DNA of 64,000 bases from Neorhodopirellula lusitana (GCF_900182915.1 NZ_FXUG01000007.1:310001-374000); one strand, 5' to 3'; shown: positions 38,049 through 47,409, counted from the first letter of the stretch. The notes: generated from the letters alone by a model not told the origin. Numbers and translations are program-made.

Positions 38049-39899
38049 CTAAGTCGCTGACGCCATGTCGGCCAGCTGGATCGTGGCTCGAGTTTGTTCT
38101 TTTTCCAAGTACGCGCGACCGAACTTCACGTTGACGTGATCCCACGGTAGCTTCGACATCATCTCGTATTTTTGATGGACCTGGGCGTCAATATCCAGCC
38201 CCGCATCGTCGATCGCGGTCCACCAGCGCTCTGGGTCCAGGAACTCCGTCCAGCCATCCATTCGGGCACCGCGTTCCCATGCCAAGCGAATCGCTTTTCC
38301 GGTACGACGATCGCCGCGACTGATCACGCCTTCCAAAAGGCTCGTTTCAATGTCGTGGCACTTGATGCTGACGCTGCGAATCTGACGCCGGCGGAACAGG
38401 TACTTGTGTGCCCATGTGAAGTATTCACGAGATTGCATTCCATTCCACTGATAGGGCGTGTGAGCCTTCGGCACAAAGTTGGAAACGCTCGCTGTCACCC
38501 TCGCGTACCGCCCCATCACTTCCTTGCCAACGGTCGCGATCGTTTCGGCCAGGTCAACGATCCCGTCCAAATCAACCTCTCGCTCGCCAGGCAAACCGCA
38601 CATGAAGTACAGCTTGACGCTATCGAATCCGTTGGCGAACGCGGCCCGGCAACCTTCGATGAGGTCGCTGTTCTTGATCTTCTTGCGGATCTGTTGACGC
38701 ATGTCGTCACGCGCCACTTCGGGTGCCAAGGTAAGCGACCGCCGACGGTCGCTTCCCAGCAACTCCGGCAACGTACGCAGTTGGTCATTCACGCGTAAAC
38801 TGGGCACGGTGATGTTGACATCAAGCGGACGAAACACCTCGTGCAAACGCTTGACCAGCGTCTCGAAGTGCGGGTAATCGCTGCTCGAAAGCGACAGCAC
38901 ACTGATTTCGTTGTAGCCCGTGTTGCGATAACTTTCCAGCGCGCCCGACACGATGGTTTCCACTTCACGGATTCGCAACGGTCGCTTGATCACCGTGCTT
39001 TGACAGAACCGACACAAGTGCGGGCAACCACGCATGATCTCGATCGCGATCCGGTCGTGAACGCACTTCACGTAGGGAACAATCGGCGCAACCGGCAACT
39101 CAATGCCATCCAGATCGGAGATCACACTCGGAGCGATCGTTTCCGGCACATCGTCGCGGGTTCGTTTGATCGATGCGATGCGTCCCTCCGAGTAATCCGG
39201 CTCATAGAATCGAGGCACGTAGGCATACGCCAACGTGCGTGCCACTTCCGCGAGCGCCTCGGCACGTTGCTGGCGGCCCTCGTCACCGTCAGCGTACGTC
39301 CCATCGTCTCGCCGTACCCCATTGAGAAGGGACAACCATAAATCGCAGATCACTGGCAATGCGGGCTCGCCGTCACCTGTGATCATGACGTCAAAGTAAT
39401 CCGCCATCGGTTCGGGGTTCTGGCAACACGGCCCACCGGCGACCAACAACGGGTCCGCCATCGTGCGGTCGACGGCTTCCAGCGGGATGCCCGCCAGATC
39501 AATCATGGTCAGCACGTTGGGCGCGCTGATTTCATACTGCAGCGACAAACCGATCACGTCAAACTCAGACAACGGCGTGAAGGTTTCCAACGTATAGAGC
39601 GGCAACTCTTGCTCACGCAACTTGGCTTCCATGTCGGGCCACGGCGTGAAAACACGTTCCGCACACCAATCGTCGCGCCGATTCATCAGCGAATACAACA
39701 CCTGCAAACCGTGGTGGCTCATCCCAATCGTGTACGCATCCGGGAACCCGATCGCAAGCTTCCCCTGAACAGTCGCGTGATCCTTCACAACGATGTTGCG
39801 TTCCCCGCCAACATACTGAGCGGGCGTTTGCACGTAGGGCCAAACTCGCGATTCGAGCTTTCGTTTGAGCGGCAGGTTAATCATGAGCATTCGGTCCAA
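38049..39899 (-). CDS. B12-binding-type radical SAM protein (TIGR03960-like)
   Basis: A 616-residue iron-sulfur enzyme. The N-terminal ~250 residues look like a degenerate cobalamin-binding-type domain (AIGFPDAYTIGMSHHGLQVL and EFDVIGLSLQYE). The radical SAM core has the cluster motif GCPHLCRFCQS (C-x3-C-x2-C), then SLSSSDYPHFETLV and FMCGLPGERE. The arrangement matches the family named TIGR03960, whose members are often fused to or next to a second domain (TIGR03936); that partner is absent here. The substrate is unknown. Starts at 39899 or at Met codons four or six residues in are equally plausible. Confidence 0.88.
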   Translation of the reverse strand: MDRMLMINLPLKRKLESRVWPYVQTPAQYVGGERNIVVKDHATVQGKLAIGFPDAYTIGMSHHGLQVLYSLMNRRDDWCAERVFTPWPDMEAKLREQELPLYTLETFTPLSEFDVIGLSLQYEISAPNVLTMIDLAGIPLEAVDRTMADPLLVAGGPCCQNPEPMADYFDVMITGDGEPALPVICDLWLSLLNGVRRDDGTYADGDEGRQQRAEALAEVARTLAYAYVPRFYEPDYSEGRIASIKRTRDDVPETIAPSVISDLDGIELPVAPIVPYVKCVHDRIAIEIMRGCPHLCRFCQSTVIKRPLRIREVETIVSGALESYRNTGYNEISVLSLSSSDYPHFETLVKRLHEVFRPLDVNITVPSLRVNDQLRTLPELLGSDRRRSLTLAPEVARDDMRQQIRKKIKNSDLIEGCRAAFANGFDSVKLYFMCGLPGEREVDLDGIVDLAETIATVGKEVMGRYARVTASVSNFVPKAHTPYQWNGMQSREYFTWAHKYLFRRRQIRSVSIKCHDIETSLLEGVISRGDRRTGKAIRLAWERGARMDGWTEFLDPERWWTAIDDAGLDIDAQVHQKYEMMSKLPWDHVNVKFGRAYLEKEQTRATIQLADMASAT

Positions 39900-39916
39900 T
39901 GATCGGCGGCGGCTGT

Positions 39917-39967
39917 GGAATCAGCGTGAGCTGGGAATCAGCGTGGACTGGGAATCAGCGTGGGTGG
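39917..39967. repeat. Tandem array, 3 x 17 bp
   Basis: Three units of exactly 17 bp begin ggaatcagcgtg (39917, 39934, 39951), with small changes in the last five bases. The array lies in the 295-bp divergent gap between the radical SAM and Rieske genes, just upstream of the radical SAM start. The rest of the gap shows nothing else. Confidence 0.88.
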
Positions 39968-40194
39968 GGGGATTCGGCGTCGGCTGGGGAAACAGTCGTC
40001 ACCATGTTATAGTACCGGGCCAGATTGTTGTACCGAGATCGCACGAAGTTGGCGGCATGTGCCGGATGAATTAGGCACGTTGGCGATCTGCTTGTCTCGT
40101 TTTTCGAATTTAGCTCGGAAGCGAACTTTTCCTCGCTTTCACTGCTTAACTTCCTAGTCCACTTTTAGCCCCCAACGAATCCAACGAGAGCCCC

Positions 40195-40515
40195 ATGAGC
40201 GAATACGAGAGCGTAGGCAAAGTCAGCGACTTTGAAGACAACGTCGGTAAAGCAGTCCCTGTCGATGGACGGATGGTGGCTGTGTTCCGCAAGGGCGACG
40301 AGTGGTATGCGATCGACGACCTATGCCCACACATGGGTGCGTCACTAGCCGAGGGCCACGTCGAAGACAACTCCGTGACCTGCCCCTGGCACGCTTGGCG
40401 TTTTTGCATCAAAGACGGCACCTGGGAAGACAACCCACGCACCAAGGTGGATTGCTTCGATATCAAGGTCGAGAACGATGAAGTGTGGGTGCGAGCGAAA
40501 GCTGAAGACGAATAG
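40195..40515 (+). CDS. Rieske [2Fe-2S] protein
   Basis: A 106-residue small Rieske ferredoxin-like protein. The cluster ligands are in CPHMGASL (C-x-H) and CPWHAWRF (C-x2-H). It consists of just the Rieske fold and resembles NirD or the ferredoxin component of dioxygenase systems. No nitrite reductase or oxygenase is adjacent, so its electron partner is unknown. The ATG at 40195 is preceded by gagagcccc, a weak ribosome binding site. Confidence 0.93.
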   Translation: MSEYESVGKVSDFEDNVGKAVPVDGRMVAVFRKGDEWYAIDDLCPHMGASLAEGHVEDNSVTCPWHAWRFCIKDGTWEDNPRTKVDCFDIKVENDEVWVRAKAEDE

Positions 40516-40741
40516 ACAACGCCTAGCCCAAAGATTGACGACGTCCAGCGAGTCGGCGTCAAGGTCGTAGACCTCCGGCGAGTCAACGTCCAGCGAGATG
40601 ACACAGATTCAGACAACGCGAAGACAGAAGCAGCGTTGTCACGGACCACTGCCTGAAAGCGGTCAATCAGGAACGCCGGTCATTCACACACGGCCGCAAA
40701 TCTGTCCGCCTCGGTCATTTTGGAACTTCGGCGGCAGCGTA

Positions 40742-41245
40742 CTACCGCTTGTCCACCGAGTCCGTTTCCCGCGAATCGGCATGACGTCGGTCTCGTTCTT
40801 CTGGTGGCCGACTTTGATCCTCATCCAGGTTGGGGATAATCGGCGGCAACTCGCGGTAGCTGCGAAACATCAACGCACAGCCGGCTGCGAACAAGACCAA
40901 CATGCCCAGCAGGTGAGTCAACTTGGTGTCCATGATGAAGCGGACACGGCTAATCACCTCGATGCCCAGCAACGCGATCCCGACATAGGTCAACAACCAC
41001 GCCCACTTTCGTGTGGCGTCAACGAACAGCGAAAAGACACCTAGAAAGAAGGGCACGAATACGATGCCCATCGATGTCGTTTCCATCATCCCGCCGCGGC
41101 GAGCTCCCAGCATGCCGGACAATAGCCCGGAATGTCCGGTCGAGACACGCACCGAGTCAAAGAAGAGGTACACGCCAGCGATCGCCAGCAACATGCCGAC
41201 GAAGAACATTCGCGTTCCGCCCTGCGTTCCACCAGATCCAAGCAC
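40742..41245 (-). CDS. Membrane protein of unknown function
   Basis: A 167-residue protein with four hydrophobic segments: MFFVGMLLAIAGVYLFF, GIVFVPFFLGVFSLFV, WAWLLTYVGIALLGIEV and LLGMLVLFAAGCALMF. The tail is charged (Arg/Asp/Glu-rich). It starts with GTG at 41245, or with ATG at 41209 just before the first helix. No enzymatic motif. It lies between fliG and the Rieske gene but shows no link to either. Confidence 0.7.
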   Translation of the reverse strand: MLGSGGTQGGTRMFFVGMLLAIAGVYLFFDSVRVSTGHSGLLSGMLGARRGGMMETTSMGIVFVPFFLGVFSLFVDATRKWAWLLTYVGIALLGIEVISRVRFIMDTKLTHLLGMLVLFAAGCALMFRSYRELPPIIPNLDEDQSRPPEERDRRHADSRETDSVDKR

Positions 41246-41475
41246 TCGAGTCTCCCGTTACAAGATAAATAAGCTGCCCACCGATCGCTCGTGCGTCTGA
41301 AAGAAACACTGCTCGCGTGATCGGTCGCTCGTCACATTGTAACCTGCCCAACACCGACAAACTCGGACACCAACAAACTCGAATCCGACGAACCGCGTTG
41401 GTCCTAGATCAAGTCGGAATACGCCGCCAATCACGGGGTTACACATCCGCCGCGAATCACGCAGCAGTTGACGTC

Positions 41476-41485
41476 GGGGGGGGGG
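41476..41485. repeat. Ten-G homopolymer
   Basis: A run of ten G residues lies 24 bp beyond the fliG stop, in non-coding DNA between two minus-strand genes. It may vary in length by slippage, or be a sequencing uncertainty. Confidence 0.85.
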
Positions 41486-41508
41486 ACTCTTCGATGCAGT
41501 AGGGCTTG

Positions 41509-42534
41509 TTAAGTGACGTACTCTTCTTCGCCTTCGCCGGTCGGCCGAGAGATTTCGCCGGTGTCTTCGAGGTGTCGCACCACATCGACGATCTTCTGCT
41601 GAACCGCTTCGACTTCGCTGATCCGAACGCTGCCGAGGTAGCCCATTTCTTCGCGAAGGTTTTCCGCCGCTCGCGAACTCATGTTGCGAAGCACCTTTTC
41701 CTGCAACGGTTCGCTGGCGCCCTTCAGTGCCATCGCCCACTGCGAGGTTTCTACATTCTTCAACAACGCTTGAATGTCGCGATCGCCCAACTTGGCGATG
41801 TCTTCGAACACGAACATCAAGCGACGAATGTCTTCGGACAGTTCGGGATCCTCCCGTCCCAATGACTCCATGATCGTCCGTTCGATCGCTCGTTCGACCA
41901 CATTGAGGATTTCAGCGACGCTTTCGACACCGCCCATGGTGGACTGGTTCTGGTTGACCATGCTGGACAATCGCAACTCTAAACCGCGTTCCAGTTCGGC
42001 AACCGCGGCGGGACTGGTGCGGCCAATGTTGGCGATCCGGCGAATGACCTCAAGCTGTTTCTCTGGATCAAGCCCCGCCATCACCTCGGCCGCGTAAGCC
42101 GACGGCACGTGACTCAGCAGCAACGCAATTGTTTGCGGGTGCTCGTCTCCAATGAACTGCAACAGCGTTTGGGTGTCGACCTTCTTGACGAAGCCAAAAG
42201 GCATCGCCTCAATCGTTTGCTGAAGATTCCCAATCATCTCCGAAGCGTCGCGGCCGAGCGCCTCCTTGATCAGTTCCTTCGCTCGCTCCAAACCACCAGG
42301 ACTGGCGTAGATCGCACTCGCCTTGCTGGTCAGAAACTCCGCCATGACGACTTCTTGCTCGTCACCGCCGACCGACTCAATTTGGGCGATCTTGATGCTG
42401 ATCGTTTCGATCAACCTTGGCGGAAGCTGGCCCAGCACCTGTGCCGCCGTCTTGGTCGGTAAACACATCAACAGAATCGCTGCCTTGGTCAGGCCGCGGT
42501 TCTCTTCGGTCATCATTTCAAGGTTTGCTGACAT
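41509..42534 (-). CDS. fliG: Flagellar motor switch protein FliG
   Basis: A 341-residue rotor protein that couples stator ion flow to rotation. The N-terminal segment (LTKAAILLMCLPTKTAAQVL) matches FliG-N, the middle EHPQTIALLLSHV is the hallmark FliG motif, and the C-terminal domain contains MFVFEDIAKLGDRDIQALL with the charged torque helix. It stands alone; no fliF, fliH or fliM is adjacent, which agrees with the scattered flagellar genes of Rhodopirellula-type planctomycetes. flgD and flgE are at the other end of the window. Confidence 0.95.
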   Translation of the reverse strand: MSANLEMMTEENRGLTKAAILLMCLPTKTAAQVLGQLPPRLIETISIKIAQIESVGGDEQEVVMAEFLTSKASAIYASPGGLERAKELIKEALGRDASEMIGNLQQTIEAMPFGFVKKVDTQTLLQFIGDEHPQTIALLLSHVPSAYAAEVMAGLDPEKQLEVIRRIANIGRTSPAAVAELERGLELRLSSMVNQNQSTMGGVESVAEILNVVERAIERTIMESLGREDPELSEDIRRLMFVFEDIAKLGDRDIQALLKNVETSQWAMALKGASEPLQEKVLRNMSSRAAENLREEMGYLGSVRISEVEAVQQKIVDVVRHLEDTGEISRPTGEGEEEYVT

Positions 42535-42997
42535 AGTTCGACACTGGGTGGTAGTCGGTAGCGTGCTGGGTTTGGTCTCGAAACGGGTTCAGTTTCGAAG
42601 CGAGACCGATTGCGAAGCGGTATCGATTGCAAGCCGGTTCATCGAAAAGGCAGTTGCTTCGATGAAGCGTGTGTTATCGATGAACCGAGAGTCTAGGAAA
42701 AACCCAAGGTTTCGGAAAAACAGTGCTTCGGAAAATAGGGGTGGTTCCGCTTTCAAGGATTATCGGCAACGCAGCGATCCGGCTGAAATTCGGCATCGAT
42801 GTTTTAGGACATCCGACCGCGCCAACTCCGGCAAACGGTGTAATCGTTCAGGTGCCACGCCTCCCGGGTCGCCGAATCCCTACAATCGCTAACCTTTGCC
42901 GCTATGCTGCACTTGAAGGGACGGAGGATCGTGGTCACCATGAGCAGCGTTCTTCAGGTCCGACTTCCGGCCCAATCGAGTTTCAGGAGCCCCACTG
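42535..42997. other. Divergent region between fliG and the ferredoxin gene, repeat-rich
   Basis: 463 bp. ggtctcg (42574) can pair with cgagacc (42601), competing with an inner cgaaac/gtttcg pair (42579 and 42592). ggttcatcga (42636-42645) is the exact complement of tcgatgaacc (42677-42686). A degenerate 17-bp direct repeat beginning cgattgc occurs at about 42607 and 42624. These lie upstream of fliG and could form its leader or operator. Plus-strand frames here are not convincing genes. Confidence 0.5.
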
Positions 42998-43972
42998 ATG
43001 ATCCTCGCCGAAAAATCCGCTACCTGCACGCTTGTCGTTTCAAAGGGCCAGTCGCGAAATCCCGCCAAACGGGCGTTGGAACAGGCCGTGGCGGACGCCG
43101 CCGGTTCGATTCCCGGCCTGGAGGTGGTCGTCGTACCGCATTTGTACGACCTGCCCAAAACCAGCGAATCTTTCCAGCGGCTCCAGGCAATCGAAGGCGA
43201 CATTGTCCTTGCCAGCTGGATCTTTCCTCGGGCCGCCCACTGGGTCCTCGACCGAAACGGCGTCGGCGGAACTCCCGGTGAAGTGCTTCTAGGCCAAGAG
43301 GAACTCGAGACTCGTCAGCCGACCGATATCGATCGCGTCACGGACATTTACCCACGCCCCGAACGCTCGATCTTTTGCATCGACCTGAAGGCTTCGGAAA
43401 CCACTTCGGATTTCGTGGGCGAGGTGCATCGCATCCTGGGGATCGACGGAAAACCCATCGATAATCATTCATTGCCGATTGTCGGTGGCGCCATTGAATC
43501 GATCGAAGAGACCACCCAGCGACGGTGGTACCCGGTGATCGACTTCAGTCGTTGCACGAACTGCATGGAGTGCATCGACTTTTGCCTGTTCGGCGTGTAC
43601 GGCGTCGACGGAGTGGAAAGCATTCTGGTTGAGCAACCGGACAACTGCCGCAAGGGCTGTCCCGCTTGCAGTCGCGTGTGCCCTGAAAACGCAATCATTT
43701 TCCCGCAACACAAAGCTCCCGCGATCGCTGGGGCACAAACCGAAGGCGACGAGGGATTCAAAATCGATCTCTCGCAACTGTTCGGCGCACCGACCACCGA
43801 CGGAGACCCGATCGCCACCGCGGCACGCGAACGAGACGAGCAACTCTTGCTGGCCGGCCGTGACGCAATCGGGATCGACGATCAACTTAAGAAGCGACAA
43901 GCCGGATTGGCGGCCCAACCCAAAGACGACTTAGATCGCCTTGTGGACTCCCTTGATGACATGGATCTTTAA
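42998..43972 (+). CDS. Ferredoxin-like protein with two [4Fe-4S] motifs
   Basis: A 324-residue protein. The N-terminal ~165 residues form an unrecognised alpha/beta domain. The C-terminal half has two ferredoxin-type motifs: CTNCMECIDFC near residue 186 and CRKGCPACSRVCP near residue 218, suggesting up to two clusters, one with irregular spacing. The tail is acidic and charged. An AGGAG eight bases before the ATG at 42998 is one of the best ribosome binding sites in the window. The HAD gene begins 2 bp after its stop, so it heads a likely four-gene operon. Electron carrier or redox sensor; partner unknown. Confidence 0.82.
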   Translation: MILAEKSATCTLVVSKGQSRNPAKRALEQAVADAAGSIPGLEVVVVPHLYDLPKTSESFQRLQAIEGDIVLASWIFPRAAHWVLDRNGVGGTPGEVLLGQEELETRQPTDIDRVTDIYPRPERSIFCIDLKASETTSDFVGEVHRILGIDGKPIDNHSLPIVGGAIESIEETTQRRWYPVIDFSRCTNCMECIDFCLFGVYGVDGVESILVEQPDNCRKGCPACSRVCPENAIIFPQHKAPAIAGAQTEGDEGFKIDLSQLFGAPTTDGDPIATAARERDEQLLLAGRDAIGIDDQLKKRQAGLAAQPKDDLDRLVDSLDDMDL

Positions 43973-43974
43973 TC

Positions 43975-44739
43975 GTGAACGCACATGAATCGCATCACGA
44001 AGATGCTCCAACTTGCGATTCGACCAGCCATCGCATTCCCCCCAAACAAGTCCCCAGCCAACGTATCCAAGGCGTTGCACTGGACATGGATGGCTTGCTG
44101 TTCGACACCGAACGCATCTACTACCAAGTCGGCGACGTCGTGCTGCAACGACGCGGACACCGGTTCAGCAACGAACTGCAAACCCGGATGATGGGGCGTG
44201 TGGGTGTCAGTGCGATATCGGAAATGATCAAGTTCCATGACCTGACCGACGAACCGCTCGCATTGCTGGAAGAGTCCAACGATGTGTACCGCGAATTGTT
44301 GCTTGACCTGTTGCGGCCTATGCCAGCACTCGCGGAGTTCATCAACCAACTTTCGCAAAGCGGGCTCCCCTTCGGCGTCGCCACCAGCAGCCAACGGCAA
44401 TTCGTCGACATGATTTTGCCAACAACCGATTGGCACGACAAACTAGCGTTCATACTGACCGGCGACGATGTCACCAACGGCAAGCCGCATCCAGAGATGT
44501 ACCTAAAAGCGGCAGACGCTCTGCAGATCGAACCGCAACGCATGCTTGTCCTTGAAGACAGTGGCAATGGTGCTGCCGCGGCGATGGCTGCGGGCGCGAT
44601 TACCGTTGCAGTCCCCAACGAACACACTCGAGACCAAGCGTTTTCGGGCGCCGCGTTGATCGCCGATTCACTGGCCGACCCACGCTTATGGGCGATGCTG
44701 TCCGAATCCAGCCCGCTTCCAAGATCCAACCCGGCATGA
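43975..44739 (+). CDS. HAD-superfamily hydrolase, beta-phosphoglucomutase-like
   Basis: A 254-residue phosphatase or phosphomutase. Motif I is DMDGLLFDTE with both catalytic Asp residues, motif II is the Ser of GVATSSQ, motif III the Lys in GKPHPEMY, and motif IV LEDSGNGAAAAMAAG. The helical cap between motifs I and II puts it in subfamily I. An N-terminal extension of about 30 polar residues follows the GTG start at 43975; a downstream start is possible. Its stop overlaps the next gene by 4 bp (ATGA). The substrate is unknown. Confidence 0.9.
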   Translation: MNAHESHHEDAPTCDSTSHRIPPKQVPSQRIQGVALDMDGLLFDTERIYYQVGDVVLQRRGHRFSNELQTRMMGRVGVSAISEMIKFHDLTDEPLALLEESNDVYRELLLDLLRPMPALAEFINQLSQSGLPFGVATSSQRQFVDMILPTTDWHDKLAFILTGDDVTNGKPHPEMYLKAADALQIEPQRMLVLEDSGNGAAAAMAAGAITVAVPNEHTRDQAFSGAALIADSLADPRLWAMLSESSPLPRSNPA

Positions 44740-45956
44740 GCGACGAATCGCCCATGTCCACTGCGTTAGTGACCGAAACCGTTGCCAGCCAATTAACGGC
44801 TTCGGGGCGTTCAGCCGTTGCTGTCATCGGTCTGAATGGTGACGATGCCGAAAGTTGTATCCGCAAATGTTTCAAAGCGGTACGAGATCGTGAATATCAG
44901 CCTGGCCAGGTTCGATACGGTGACTGGAACGTGGCGAACCTGACGACAGATCGTGGGTCGGCAATCGACGCTGGAGAGTCTGTGGTGGTCACGCCACTCG
45001 CGGCAAACCGATTCGAGATCCACGCCCATGGGGGCATCGCAGCAGTGCAGCGGATCTTAAAATCGTTGACCGCGTGCGGCGTCCGTGTCGTGAATGCCGA
45101 GAACTTCGCGTCACTCGATTCACCCAGTTTCATCCAGCGAGAAAACGAACAGGTTCTGCAGCGTTGCACCACGATTCGCAACGCCGCAATTGCACTGGAT
45201 CAATGCCGTACCGGCCTACCCGCTTGGCTCGCCAAAATTGAATCCAGTCAGCCCAACGTGGAAGCTCTCGCCAGCTTTGCAGAAACCGCCCTCGCCTTCT
45301 CGCACGTGGGTTTGAAACTCAGCCAGCCTTACCGTGTTGTCTTGGCGGGGCCGCCCAACGTTGGCAAAAGCAGTTTGATCAATCGCTTGGTCGGTTTCGG
45401 TCGATCAATCACACACAACGAAGCCGGTACGACTCGCGATGTCGTTGATTGCGACACTGTGATCGCAGGACTCGCTCTTCGATTGTCCGACACCGCTGGG
45501 ATTCGTGATGGCGGCGGCGAGATCGAACGAGAAGGAATTCGCCGAGGTGCCTTGGCGGTCGGGCAAGCTGATCTCGTACTGCTTGTCGTCGACCCAGACT
45601 GCCTGCACGAACTACCGCGATTGCGATCCGATGTCCTTGAAACAGCTCCTGACTGTTCCATCATCGAAGTCCTAAACCAAGCGGATCGTCTAGAGGGGCA
45701 TCAAAACATGCGATCCGATTTGCTTCCGGAACAACAAACGGTTGCCTTGCCGACCGAACTGCTGAACTCCGAACAAGATGGAATCGGCACCCTGTCAACC
45801 GAAATCACCAACACCTTACGCCCCGAAGATCCAGCTGCCGGAATTGCAATTCCTGTGACCACTCGCCAAGTTCAATGGCTGCGGGAACTTGCCGGGGCAA
45901 CCTCAATGGATCAAGCAATGCGTTGCTTGGCATGCCTGAAGGATGGAACCGAATGA
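44736..45956 (+). CDS. MnmE/TrmE-like GTPase, degenerate
   Basis: A 406-residue protein related to the tRNA-modifying GTPase MnmE (wobble-uridine modification together with MnmG). The N-terminal tetrahydrofolate-binding-like domain is present in weak form (FEIHAHGGIAAVQRIL). The GTPase domain has G1 GPPNVGKSS, the GTTRD switch, and G3 DTAGIRDGG. G4 reads NQAD instead of NKxD, and the C-terminal C-x-G-K motif that true MnmE needs for catalysis is missing. The helical domain is shortened. A paralogue with altered function is likely. It starts at ATG 44736, overlapping the HAD stop. Confidence 0.82.
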   Translation: MSDESPMSTALVTETVASQLTASGRSAVAVIGLNGDDAESCIRKCFKAVRDREYQPGQVRYGDWNVANLTTDRGSAIDAGESVVVTPLAANRFEIHAHGGIAAVQRILKSLTACGVRVVNAENFASLDSPSFIQRENEQVLQRCTTIRNAAIALDQCRTGLPAWLAKIESSQPNVEALASFAETALAFSHVGLKLSQPYRVVLAGPPNVGKSSLINRLVGFGRSITHNEAGTTRDVVDCDTVIAGLALRLSDTAGIRDGGGEIEREGIRRGALAVGQADLVLLVVDPDCLHELPRLRSDVLETAPDCSIIEVLNQADRLEGHQNMRSDLLPEQQTVALPTELLNSEQDGIGTLSTEITNTLRPEDPAAGIAIPVTTRQVQWLRELAGATSMDQAMRCLACLKDGTE

Positions 45957-47247
45957 AGTGCCCATGTCGCTAAGCTATGAACATGCTGTCCTAAGCGAAA
46001 TCAACGAAACGATGCGGGATGATCTGTCACGCTTGACTGCCGAAGACGATAGCCGGCGTCTCCAGGGGGAATACACATCTTCCCAGGTCGCCGTTCTTCG
46101 CGACATCGCGTCCTTGCAAACGAAAGCGAAACGCACCTTTGCGCCCAACGAAAATTCCGACCGAGCTTGGTGGGTCACACGTGCCGGATTGCAACAATCA
46201 ACGCAATCCGCCGTAGCGGAGTTGAAGGCAAGTTGGTTCGGCGACGCTCCCGTTGCGGACATCTGTTGTGGACTAGGAAGCGATTTGATCGCACTTGCCA
46301 ACCGCGGTCCTGTTACAGGCATCGACATCAACCCCGACGTTCTGTCGTTCGCTGCAGCCAATGCTCGCACGGCGTTAACCGCCGACAAGCTTGCTGGCGT
46401 CAAGTTGGTGCAAGCCGACGTAACGGACTCGGAAGTCAGATCGTTGATCGGTGACGCCGAACTACTTCACATCGACCCAGATCGTCGCGCAGGCGGAACT
46501 CGTCACACCCTCGCCGACGACCTGGTTCCCAATTGGCAAAGAGTCACCGAACTGATCGCTGGTTGCGACGGCGCGGTCATCAAACTGGCACCGGCAACGC
46601 AGTTCGAAGGTGATCGTGCTAGTTCCGGCAACCACGAATCCTCGACACCAACCGCATCCAGCGATTTTCATCGACTGTGGATCGCTACCGGGGGAAGCGT
46701 CCGCGAACAGACATTGGTTTGCGGAAAAATCATGGCGAGCGATTGGATGCAACAACATCAGATCACTGCCGGCGGACGCTCGGCGGTCTGCATCCGTGAC
46801 AACCGAACACACGTCTACACTTATCACGGAAACTTAAACGAACGAGCACCGACCAGCGGTCCCGGTGGCTATCTGATCGATCCGGACGCATCCATTCGTG
46901 CTGCTGGACTCACCGAAGCATTTGCCAACGAAATCGGTGCCAGCGTGGTCCATCAACCCAGCGGATTTCTCACCGCGGATGACCTGGACAAACTGACGCC
47001 CTTCGCTGAACTGGCTTCTTCCGCCAAAGTGCTTGAAACGGTTGGTTGTGATGAGCGCAAGCTGAAGCGTGCGTTTCGAAGTCTTGGTGCGTTCCCGGAT
47101 GTTATCAAGGTCCGCGGCGCCGACATCGATCCCTCCCGTCTCGCCAAAAGACTACGCCCCTGCGGCGAACTGCCACTCGGTTTATGGATTGGCAAGGAAG
47201 GAAAACGCACCTACGCCGCGATCACGGAAGTCCCCACAAAGGGATAG
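45943..47247 (+). CDS. Class I SAM methyltransferase, THUMP-like
   Basis: A 434-residue methyltransferase. SAM-binding motif I is ADICCGLGSDLIALA near residue 105, followed by GIDINPDVLSFAAAN; the catalytic-loop region is LLHIDPDRRAGG. The C-terminal ~150 residues match the THUMP-like domain of a family that includes PG_1098, suggesting an RNA substrate, though none is proven. ATG 45943 overlaps the GTPase gene by 14 bp; ATG 45964 is an alternative. A neighbouring MnmE-like protein makes tRNA or rRNA modification a reasonable inference. Confidence 0.85.
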   Translation: MEPNEVPMSLSYEHAVLSEINETMRDDLSRLTAEDDSRRLQGEYTSSQVAVLRDIASLQTKAKRTFAPNENSDRAWWVTRAGLQQSTQSAVAELKASWFGDAPVADICCGLGSDLIALANRGPVTGIDINPDVLSFAAANARTALTADKLAGVKLVQADVTDSEVRSLIGDAELLHIDPDRRAGGTRHTLADDLVPNWQRVTELIAGCDGAVIKLAPATQFEGDRASSGNHESSTPTASSDFHRLWIATGGSVREQTLVCGKIMASDWMQQHQITAGGRSAVCIRDNRTHVYTYHGNLNERAPTSGPGGYLIDPDASIRAAGLTEAFANEIGASVVHQPSGFLTADDLDKLTPFAELASSAKVLETVGCDERKLKRAFRSLGAFPDVIKVRGADIDPSRLAKRLRPCGELPLGLWIGKEGKRTYAAITEVPTKG

Positions 47248-47409
47248 AGTCTGGGACACTACAGTCCGATGGCGATGTCGCGATTAACGGCGAACCGTGA
47301 TTAACGGAGAACATTACGGCAAAAAAAGACTGCTCCAACTCCGGTTCAGCTTCGTGAACACCCGAAACGCCAACGCGTTGTCAAGACAACATGCCAGCCG
47401 GCCAGGTTG

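Noticed and set aside
42323-42998. Long plus-strand frames overlapping fliG and its upstream region.
   Set aside because: They are antisense to fliG or run through repeats, and show no protein family.
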